Below, one piece after another: positions 6,076-11,942 of a stretch of 11,942 nt of DNA. Position 1 is the first letter of the stretch, and each line of letters begins with the position of its first letter. The notes beneath the pieces are model-generated. The model did no database searches. It was not told where the DNA came from and saw only the letters and a program-made list of their open reading frames with translations. The stretch is from DATEHG01 sp041691295 (GTDB lineage Bacteria; Gemmatimonadota; Gemmatimonadetes; Gemmatimonadales; GWC2-71-9). The position numbers were made by a program, and so were the translations under genes. The DNA lies in NCBI GenBank assembly GCA_041691295.1, contig JBEPVA010000118.1, forward strand, positions 1 through 11,942, in the 5' to 3' direction.

Positions 6076-7227
6076 ATGCCTCCGCTCGATCCAGCCAAAA
6101 TTCTCAACCGCCTCGCCCGCATGAAGCCGGGGCGTGATCCCATCGTATCCTGCTATCTCAAGCTCGAACCCAGCGATCGCTCGCGGAACCGTTACCTGGT
6201 GAAGTTCAAGAACCGGCAGCGGGAAATCGAGCAGTCGCTCGACGCCCGCTACCCCGACAAGCACGATCGGGACGCGATCCGCCGGGACCTCGGATTGATC
6301 CGCGAGTATCTGTCCACTCCAACTCGCCTCCCGGCCACCCAGGGCATTGCCATCTTTGCCTCGAGCGGGCAGGGGCTGTTCGAAGTGCTGCCGCTGCCAA
6401 GGGTCCATCGGTCACGGCTGGCGGTGGACCGAACTCCCTTGGTTCGGGAGCTGGCCGCGCTGGAGGACGAAGTCGGCCGGCTTCTCACCGTCGTGGTCGA
6501 CCGTAACGGCGCCCGCCTCTTCGAGGTCTCGGCCTTCGACGCCAAGGAGGTGGCCGAGGTCAAAGCTGACTCGACTCATCGCGGCCGGTTCCACGGCACC
6601 AGGGCCGAGCCAGGCAAAGGCGAGCACGCCTTTCATCAGCGACTCAAACAGGAGCGCCAGCGGCATCTCGACGTGGTGGCCCGGGCCATCTTCGAGCGCC
6701 ATCAGCGCAATCCGGTGCATGGTCTGGTCATCGCCGGGCCCGGCCCCGAAGCGGCCGCGCTCGAGCCGTTCCTTCATCCGTATCTCACTGAACGTCTGCT
6801 TGGCGCCGCCCACCTCAATCCGCGTGAGGCCACCCCCGGACTGGTGCACGCCGCCACGGTGGCGGTGCGGGAGGCCTACCGCGAGGCCGCCGAGCACGAC
6901 CTGATTCATGACCTGGCGGAGGCCGAGGGGGCGGGGTGGGGGACCAACAGCACTACGGAGGCGCTGCGGGCGCTCTCTCGTGGCCAGGTCCGGACCCTGC
7001 TGGTTTCCGAGGAAACCTCGCTGCCAGGATTCCGGTTTGCCGGCAGCGGCCGGCTGTCGCTCATCGACGAAGATGGGCGGTGTGAAGGTGAGGCCGTGCC
7101 GGTGATCGACGTGCTCGACGACGCGATCGAAGAGGCGTTGCGCCAGCGGGTCACCGTCGAAGTGCTGACCGACGACAAGTCGCGCGCCAAGGTCGGCGGA
7201 CTCGCCGCACTATACCGCTTCAAGTGA
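6076..7227 (+). CDS. Bacterial eRF1-like (baeRF-type) protein without GGQ
   Basis: A 383-residue soluble protein with no signal or membrane segment. I read it as a bacterial archaeo-eukaryotic release-factor-like protein, closest to what I know as baeRF family 10. Residues 1-125 are a divergent N-terminal domain. LLTVVVDRNGARLFEVS (136-152) begins the eRF1-domain-2-like fold. A polar loop (165-183) and a basic helix FHQRLKQERQRHLDVVARAI (186-205) follow where eRF1 has its GGQ loop and helix. GLVIAGPGPEAAALEPFL (216-233) continues that fold, and a C-terminal L7Ae-like domain carries GQVRTLLVSEETS (303-315). No GGQ is present; the equivalent place reads EPGKGEHAFH (178-187), so ordinary peptidyl-tRNA hydrolysis is doubtful. 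Such proteins are thought to act on ribosomes or RNA, but none of that is shown here. It starts 11 nt after the mutase stop with only a weak Shine-Dalgarno (AGGT), and its stop overlaps the HAD start (GTGA). The family assignment is from pattern memory. Confidence 0.68.
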   Translation: MPPLDPAKILNRLARMKPGRDPIVSCYLKLEPSDRSRNRYLVKFKNRQREIEQSLDARYPDKHDRDAIRRDLGLIREYLSTPTRLPATQGIAIFASSGQGLFEVLPLPRVHRSRLAVDRTPLVRELAALEDEVGRLLTVVVDRNGARLFEVSAFDAKEVAEVKADSTHRGRFHGTRAEPGKGEHAFHQRLKQERQRHLDVVARAIFERHQRNPVHGLVIAGPGPEAAALEPFLHPYLTERLLGAAHLNPREATPGLVHAATVAVREAYREAAEHDLIHDLAEAEGAGWGTNSTTEALRALSRGQVRTLLVSEETSLPGFRFAGSGRLSLIDEDGRCEGEAVPVIDVLDDAIEEALRQRVTVEVLTDDKSRAKVGGLAALYRFK

Positions 7228-7910
7228 GTCTGCGGGTCATCCTGTTCGACGCCGGGAACACGCTGCTGTTCCTGGACTACGATCGCCTGGCCCGTGCGGT
7301 GGGGCAGAGTACTGGTATTCCACTGACCGGGGCCATGCTTTCCGCGCAGGCCAAACCAGCCGCCCTGGCCCTGGAACGGGCGGATACCACAGATCGGGCC
7401 CGCGCCACCGTGTACCTCGAGACTCTCTTTGTGCTGGCCGGCGTGCCGGCCGCAAAGCTGCCCGAGGTCAGGGACGCGCTCTTCCAGTTGCACGGGGAAA
7501 TGCATCTCTGGAGCGCCCATGACAGCAGTACCCCTGCCGCCCTGGCCCGCCTGCATGAGGCCGGATTTCGGCTCGGCGTGGTTTCGAACAGCGACGGCCG
7601 AGCCGACGAAGCGCTGGTGGCTGCCGGACTGCGTGACCACTTCGAAGTCGTGGTAGATTCACAGCTGGTTGGATGCGAAAAGCCCGATCCCCGGATCTTT
7701 CTCCTGGCGCTCGAACAGATGGGCGCCCGGCCGGACGAGGCGCTCTACGTCGGGGATATCTACGAAGTCGATGTGGTCGGCGCCCGCCGGGCCGGCATGG
7801 ATGTGGTGCTGCTCGATCCACTGGGCAATCACGAGGGACGGGACGTGATCACGGTCCGGTCGATTGCCGAGCTGGTCGATCATCTTCTGGCACAACCGAA
7901 AGGCTCCTGA
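7224..7910 (+). CDS. HAD superfamily hydrolase (subfamily IA) with atypical motif I
   Basis: A 228-residue Rossmannoid HAD protein with an alpha-helical C1 cap (about 17-95). Motif I is FDAGNTLL with nucleophile Asp9, motif II VVSNSDGR (Ser121), motif III Lys153 in CEKPDPRIF, and motif IV GDIYEVD (Asp178, Asp183). The position two after the nucleophile, normally the general acid/base Asp of phosphatases (DxD), is Gly11. Nucleophile, Lys and Mg-binding acids remain, so activity is plausible but its type is uncertain (slow phosphatase or another C-X hydrolysis). The substrate cannot be told. The GTG start at 7224 is set by the 4-nt GTGA overlap with the preceding stop and by the standard N-terminus MSLRVILFDAG. 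The stop shares one base with the next ATG (TGATG, 7908-7912), so it is coupled on both sides. The position between mutase subunits hints at a role in B12 or CoA metabolite housekeeping, which is speculation. Confidence 0.88.
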   Translation: MSLRVILFDAGNTLLFLDYDRLARAVGQSTGIPLTGAMLSAQAKPAALALERADTTDRARATVYLETLFVLAGVPAAKLPEVRDALFQLHGEMHLWSAHDSSTPAALARLHEAGFRLGVVSNSDGRADEALVAAGLRDHFEVVVDSQLVGCEKPDPRIFLLALEQMGARPDEALYVGDIYEVDVVGARRAGMDVVLLDPLGNHEGRDVITVRSIAELVDHLLAQPKGS

Positions 7911-8329
7911 TGAGTGATGCCATGCCCCGTCCCATCCGCGTTCTGGTCGCCAAGCCGGGGCTGGATGGCCATGATCGCGGTGCCAAGGTCGTGGCGGCGG
8001 CGCTGCGTGATGCCGGGATGGAAGTGATCTATACCGGGCTGCACCAGACACCGGAGATGATCGCGGCGGCGGCGGTGCAGGAGGACGTGGATGTGGTCGG
8101 CCTGTCGGTGCTGTCGGGCGCTCACATGACACTTTTCCCGAGAGTTCGCAAGCTGCTGGTCGACCAGGGCCGGCCTGATATCCTGCTGACCGGTGGCGGG
8201 ATCATTCCCGATGAGGACCGGGGTCAGCTCGAAGCCGTCGGGGTTGGCAAGCTGTTCGGGCCGGGCACTCCCACCACCGATCTCATCGCCTACATCGAGC
8301 AGTGGGCCAGCTCCCACCTCGAACGCTGA
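7910..8329 (+). CDS. icmB: Cobalamin-binding small subunit of split acyl-CoA mutase
   Basis: A 139-residue single-domain B12-binding protein; Streptomyces IcmB is, as I recall, about this length. It carries the base-off signature DxHxxG as D19-G-H21-D-R-G24 in KPGLDGHDRGAKVV, where His21 ligates cobalt in place of dimethylbenzimidazole. It also has GLSVLSGAH (64-72), which makes the nucleotide-tail pocket, and LLTGGGIIPDED (92-103) with GKLFGPGT (113-120). It must pair with the large subunit at 4364-6064 to give an active enzyme. The ATG at 7910 overlaps the HAD stop (TGATG), and AAAGG lies about 6 nt upstream. A longer open frame upstream is just the HAD gene read in another phase. The two mutase subunits are separated by the eRF1-like and HAD genes, about 1.85 kb, which is unusual. 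Small subunits of this type are similar across methylmalonyl-, isobutyryl- and hydroxyisobutyryl-CoA mutases, so specificity is taken from the large subunit. Confidence 0.93.
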   Translation: MSDAMPRPIRVLVAKPGLDGHDRGAKVVAAALRDAGMEVIYTGLHQTPEMIAAAAVQEDVDVVGLSVLSGAHMTLFPRVRKLLVDQGRPDILLTGGGIIPDEDRGQLEAVGVGKLFGPGTPTTDLIAYIEQWASSHLER

Positions 8330-8336
8330 GCCATCC

Positions 8337-9983
8337 GTGAGCCAAGGCTCCAAGGTGCCCGCGGCAGGGCGGCTCCGCGCCCTGACCACCGAATACCTGG
8401 CGCTGGCTGACAAGCTGCGGCAGGGAGGTGGTCCTGCGCGGGTCAAGAAGATGCACGAGAAGGGTCAGCTCGCACCTCGTGAACGAGTGGAGCGACTGCT
8501 CGATCCTGTCTCCCCGTGGCTCGAGCTTGGGCTGCTAGCCGCCTACGATCAGTACGAGGGGCAGGCGCCGGCGGCCGGGGTGATCACCGGACTGGGCGTC
8601 GTCGAGGGCCGGGACGTGGTGGTGGTGGCCAACGACGCGACGGTCAAGGCTGGCAGCTGGTGGCCCGAGACCATCCGCAAGATCCTGCGGGCGCAGGAAG
8701 TGGCCATGCGCCAGCGGATTCCCATCATCTATCTGGTCGACAGCGCCGGGGTCAATCTCCCCTACCAGGGTGGAGTGTTCCCCGGCCAGTATGGCGCGGC
8801 CCGAATCTTCTATTACAACTCGATCATGCGGCGGTACCTCCGGGTGCCGCAGATCAGCGCCGTTATGGGCAGCTGCATCGCGGGCGGCGCCTATCTCCCG
8901 GCGCTGTCCGATGTGATCTTCATGGTCGAAGGCACCAGCTTCATGGGACTGGGTGGACCGAATCTGGTCAAGGGTGCCACCGGCCAGACCGTCGAAGCCG
9001 AGACGCTCGGCGGCGCCGCGATGCACACCAGTGTGAGTGCGGTGGCCCACTACCGAGCCGCCACCGATGCCGACTGTCTGGTCCGGATCCGGGAGTACGT
9101 CGCCCGGTTGCCGGACAGCCAGCCGGTGGCCCATCGGGTGGTCCCTGCCGTTCCTCCCAGCCGGCCGGCCACCGATCTCTATTCGCTGCTCCCGGCCGAT
9201 CATCGGATGTCCTACGACGCGCACGCGGTACTGGCCTGCCTGCTCGATGGCGGCACGCTCGGTGAATTCCAGCCTGATCACGCCAGGGAAATGATCTGTG
9301 GCCATGGACGGATCGAGGGTCGGCCCGTCGCGGTCCTCGCCAACGCGCGGGGGCTGATCAAGGCACCGGAGGGAGAGCGGCCTCGTTTCGGCGGCATCAT
9401 CTACACCGAGAGCGCGGAAAAGGCGGCCTTTTTCATCGAGACCGCCGCCCGGGAGCGCCTGCCACTCCTCTTTGTGCAGGATGTCAGCGGCTTCATGGTC
9501 GGGCCTGAGGCCGAGCAGTCGGGAATCATCCGGGCCGGAGCGCATTTCGTGGAGGCCATGGCCACCGCCCCTGTTCCCAAGATCGTGCTGACCATCAACC
9601 ACGCATCCGGCGCCGGCTATTACGCCATGGCCGGCCAGGGCTTCGACCCCGATTTCATCGTGAGCTGGCCGACCGGGCGGATGGGTGTCATGGAAGGCGA
9701 GGCCGCGGTTGAGGCGGTCCACGGTGCCGAGCTGGCCAAGGCTCGGAAGGCGGGCGGCAAGCCGCCCGAAGCAGTGCAGGAATCGATCGGCGCCATGAAG
9801 GCCGATTACGATCACCAGCTCGATGCCCGATACGCCGCCGCCCGCGGCTTCGTCGATGCGCTCGTCACCCCCGAGGAAACCAGGGCCCAGTTGGCTTTCC
9901 TTCTGCGGGTCAGCAGTAACTGGGGCGGACCTCACCTCGGACCCTTCGTCATTCCGCCGCTCGATGCGACCCAATCCCGGTGA
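8337..9983 (+). CDS. Acyl-CoA carboxylase carboxyltransferase (beta) subunit, methylcrotonyl-CoA carboxylase-like
   Basis: Biotin-dependent carboxyltransferase that moves CO2 from carboxybiotin to an acyl-CoA; cytoplasmic. The 548 residues have two crotonase-fold halves. The N half contains MHEKGQLAPRERVERLLD (39-56), VVVANDATVKAGSWWP (95-110), YLVDSAGVNLP (132-142) and the oxyanion loop MGSCIAGGAYLPALSD (177-192). The C half contains GGIIYTESAEKAAFFIE (352-368) and HASGAGYYAMAG (422-433). MGSCxAGGAYxPAxSD and the VANDATVKxGxxxP strand are features I associate with methylcrotonyl/geranyl-CoA carboxylases, whereas propionyl-CoA enzymes typically read GPCAGGAVYSPA. The C-terminal part (SWPTGRMGVMEGEAAV) is less typical, so the acyl substrate is left open. 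The GTG at 8337, 7 nt after the previous stop, is the only good in-frame initiator there; longer frames lie inside the B12 subunit gene. No biotin carboxylase or biotin carrier is in the window, so its partner must lie elsewhere. Confidence 0.88.
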   Translation: MSQGSKVPAAGRLRALTTEYLALADKLRQGGGPARVKKMHEKGQLAPRERVERLLDPVSPWLELGLLAAYDQYEGQAPAAGVITGLGVVEGRDVVVVANDATVKAGSWWPETIRKILRAQEVAMRQRIPIIYLVDSAGVNLPYQGGVFPGQYGAARIFYYNSIMRRYLRVPQISAVMGSCIAGGAYLPALSDVIFMVEGTSFMGLGGPNLVKGATGQTVEAETLGGAAMHTSVSAVAHYRAATDADCLVRIREYVARLPDSQPVAHRVVPAVPPSRPATDLYSLLPADHRMSYDAHAVLACLLDGGTLGEFQPDHAREMICGHGRIEGRPVAVLANARGLIKAPEGERPRFGGIIYTESAEKAAFFIETAARERLPLLFVQDVSGFMVGPEAEQSGIIRAGAHFVEAMATAPVPKIVLTINHASGAGYYAMAGQGFDPDFIVSWPTGRMGVMEGEAAVEAVHGAELAKARKAGGKPPEAVQESIGAMKADYDHQLDARYAAARGFVDALVTPEETRAQLAFLLRVSSNWGGPHLGPFVIPPLDATQSR

Positions 9984-9987
9984 ACTG

Positions 9988-11942
9988 ATGTCACGCCTTA
10001 CGTGGTACGGGACGGTGCTCTGCGGTGTGCTGGCCGGCTGCGGTGGCCACCAGAAGAGCCCGGACGTGGCGCCGGCCCCAACGGCCGCGCCAAAATCTTC
10101 CCAGCCCACCGTCGCCGCTCGGACCGATTCCTCTACCGGAGCACTGGTTCGCCCCGGTGGCCCATTGCCGATACTGCCACCGGCCGACGCATTCAGTCGT
10201 GGCTGGATGCCGCTCAAGAGCACCGGCATCCCGGATTTCCGCAAGGCCCATCCCACCTATGATGGCCGAGGGGTATTGATCGCGGTGCTGGATGGCGGGA
10301 TCGATGCCGGAATTCCCGGACTCGGCCTTACCACCTCCGGCGATCGGAAGATTCTCGACTTGCGCGATTTTTCCGCCGAGGGCACGGTGACACTTGCCAA
10401 GGTTGAGGCAGCGGGTGACTCGATCAAGATTGGGAGCCGATGGCTCACCGGCGCCAGGCGGATCGCGGGACTCAACGTCGGCGGGTCGATCTTTGCCGGC
10501 GTGGTTCGCGAATCGGAATGGGGAGTGGCGCCCGCGGCCGACATCAACGGCAACGGGGAAGCCGACGACACCCTGCCGGTGGTGGTGTGCCGCGCCAGCG
10601 ATGGCTGGGTGCTGTTTGTCGATGCCGATGGCGATGGTTCGCTGGCGGATGAGAAGCCCGTCCACGACTATCTGATCGGCCGCGAGACCTTCGGCTGGCA
10701 CCGGGCGGGCCGCCAATCACCGCTGACTCTGGCCGCCAACTTCCGTGGCGAGAAGAACGCGCCGCAGCTCGACCTGTTCTTCGATGGCGACGCGCACGGC
10801 TCCCACGTCACCGGGATAGCGGCGGGCCACAATCTCTATGGTGTGAGCGGATTCGATGGCGTGGCGCCAGGGGCCCAGGTGCTTGGGCTCAAGATCGCGC
10901 GGAGCGCCGAGGGCGGCATCAGCACCACCGGCAGCATGCTAAGTGCGCTGCGATACGCGGTCGGATTTGCCCGGGCACGCCACCTCGCGCTGGTGGTCAA
11001 CATGAGTTACGGCGTCGGCAATGAAGCCGAGGGCGCTGCCCGGATCGACCGGATGATCGATTCAGTGCTGGCGGCCAATCCCTCAGTCGTCTTTACCATC
11101 TCGGCCGGCAACGACGGCCCGGCACTGTCCACCCTCGGCTTTCCGGGCTCCGCGACACTCCCGATCACGGTCGGGGCCACCTATCCGGCCTCGTTCCTGC
11201 CGGCACCGCTTCCCAGTCACGCAATTGAACCGCTGGCGGATTTCAGCTCGCGGGGTGGCGAACTCTCCAAGCCTGATCTCGTGGCCCCCGGGATCGCGTT
11301 TTCTTCGGTGCCACGCTGGAGTATCGGGGAAGAGCAGAAGGGCGGCACCAGCATGGCCAGCCCGCACGTGGCCGGGCTGGCCGCCCTGCTGGTGAGTGGC
11401 TTGGTCCAGGAAAAGCGCACCGTCGAGGCCCGCATCATCAAGCAGGGGTTGATGGTCACCGCCTCACCGATCCCGGGCCAGAGCTATCTCGACGAGGGTA
11501 CCGGACTGGTGAACGTGAGCCGGGCCTGGGCCTGGCTGACCGCCGGACACCAGCCTCCGGGTATCAAGGTGGCGGCCGACGGAAACGGGTATACCGCGGC
11601 TCTACGATGGGGCGGCCTGGCCTCGTCATCGGACACGCTGCAGCGCTTTACGCTCAGCGCACCGGCGCTGGCTGACGGCAAGAGCTTCACGCTTCGCTCG
11701 GACGCCACCTGGCTCTCCGCCCCGCCCCAGGTGCTGGTCGGTGCCCGGCCGGTAAGCCTCACTCTGGGGTACCGAGCGGCATCGCTCAAGAATCCCGGCG
11801 TGTATATCGGGACCGTCACCGGCTGGGGCGCCGATTCCCTGGCGGGTCCCGCCTTCAGGCAGGTCAATACCGTCGTCGTGCCGACTCCCAACGACCAAAT
11901 CCCGGCCGCCCAGTCGCGGATTGCCGCCGGTGGCCAGGCCCG
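9988..11942 (+). CDS. Subtilase (S8) lipoprotein resembling tripeptidyl-peptidase II, C-terminus cut by window edge
   Basis: An exported serine peptidase; 651 codons are visible. It starts MSRLTWYGTVLCGVLAGCGG, a lipoprotein signal with lipobox LAGC and lipidated Cys18, followed by a Pro/Ala/Ser linker to about residue 65. The catalytic triad is Asp102 (VLDGGID), His270 (AHGSHVTG) and Ser455 (GGTSMASPHVAG), with oxyanion Asn375 (SAGNDGP). The Asp-His distance of 168 residues far exceeds ordinary subtilisins and reflects a TPPII-style insert. That insert includes Asp-rich, possibly calcium-binding stretches (DINGNGEADD, DADGDGSLADE). AGNDGPALSTLGFPGSA and VPRWSIGEEQKGGTSMASP closely follow TPPII. 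A beta-rich region begins near residue 525 and runs off the window. The ATG at 9988 lies 4 nt after the carboxylase stop, with GGTGA overlapping that stop as the Shine-Dalgarno, so it reads as the last visible gene of the operon. Its N-terminal leader argues for an envelope role, unlike cytosolic eukaryotic TPPII. Confidence 0.9.
   Translation, partial: MSRLTWYGTVLCGVLAGCGGHQKSPDVAPAPTAAPKSSQPTVAARTDSSTGALVRPGGPLPILPPADAFSRGWMPLKSTGIPDFRKAHPTYDGRGVLIAVLDGGIDAGIPGLGLTTSGDRKILDLRDFSAEGTVTLAKVEAAGDSIKIGSRWLTGARRIAGLNVGGSIFAGVVRESEWGVAPAADINGNGEADDTLPVVVCRASDGWVLFVDADGDGSLADEKPVHDYLIGRETFGWHRAGRQSPLTLAANFRGEKNAPQLDLFFDGDAHGSHVTGIAAGHNLYGVSGFDGVAPGAQVLGLKIARSAEGGISTTGSMLSALRYAVGFARARHLALVVNMSYGVGNEAEGAARIDRMIDSVLAANPSVVFTISAGNDGPALSTLGFPGSATLPITVGATYPASFLPAPLPSHAIEPLADFSSRGGELSKPDLVAPGIAFSSVPRWSIGEEQKGGTSMASPHVAGLAALLVSGLVQEKRTVEARIIKQGLMVTASPIPGQSYLDEGTGLVNVSRAWAWLTAGHQPPGIKVAADGNGYTAALRWGGLASSSDTLQRFTLSAPALADGKSFTLRSDATWLSAPPQVLVGARPVSLTLGYRAASLKNPGVYIGTVTGWGADSLAGPAFRQVNTVVVPTPNDQIPAAQSRIAAGGQA

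Noticed and set aside
8535..10256. 573-codon minus-strand open frame opposite the carboxylase and protease start
   Set aside because: It is antisense to two well-supported genes, crosses their junction, and its composition (Gly/Arg/His/Asp-rich, no motif) is typical of a mirror frame.
1..11942. Mobile element, phage or defence-system content
   Set aside because: No transposase, integrase, phage structural gene, toxin-antitoxin pair or nuclease pattern was seen, and no long direct or terminal repeats were noticed by eye; the content reads as metabolic and envelope genes.

Overview
The window is GC-rich, densely coding DNA from a Gram-negative (outer-membrane) bacterium. A TonB-dependent receptor with an N-terminal carboxypeptidase-regulatory-like domain, two predicted lipoproteins and tightly coupled GTG/ATG starts fit Gemmatimonadota or a nearby soil phylum. 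That placement is inferred from style, not from a marker gene. I see no RNA genes, insertion sequences, CRISPR arrays or integration scars.

Layout. On the minus strand, 1-2548 holds a TonB-dependent outer-membrane receptor whose C-terminus lies outside the window, and 2689-3189 holds a small DUF6438-like lipoprotein. A divergent intergenic region (3190-3350) separates these from a plus-strand run that fills the rest of the window. In order it encodes: a MeaB-family GTPase (3351-4367); the catalytic subunit of a B12-dependent acyl-CoA mutase (4364-6064); a bacterial eRF1-like (baeRF) protein (6076-7227); a HAD hydrolase (7224-7910); the separate B12-binding mutase subunit (7910-8329); an acyl-CoA carboxylase carboxyltransferase (8337-9983); and a tripeptidyl-peptidase-II-like subtilase lipoprotein (9988 to the end, incomplete). 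Junctions are ATGA, 11 nt, GTGA, TGATG, 7 nt and 4 nt, so this is very probably one operon.

How the genes fit. The mutase is the split type (566 + 139 residues, close to the IcmA/IcmB lengths I recall) and would be catalytically incomplete without the B12 subunit, while MeaB would load and protect the cofactor. By simple annotation this is 'methylmalonyl-CoA mutase', but the two residues that set substrate choice are Phe96 and Gln214. That is the isobutyryl-CoA mutase pair, not the Tyr/Arg pair of methylmalonyl-CoA mutase. The carboxyltransferase also looks more like the methylcrotonyl-CoA than the propionyl-CoA branch. Together these suggest branched-chain acyl-CoA (valine/leucine) breakdown rather than the standard propionate pathway. 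The terminal exported peptidase could supply amino acids for it. This physiological reading is inference.

The most unusual feature is the eRF1-like gene lodged between the two mutase subunits. It appears to lack the GGQ motif and is translationally coupled to a HAD protein that lacks the second aspartate of its motif I.
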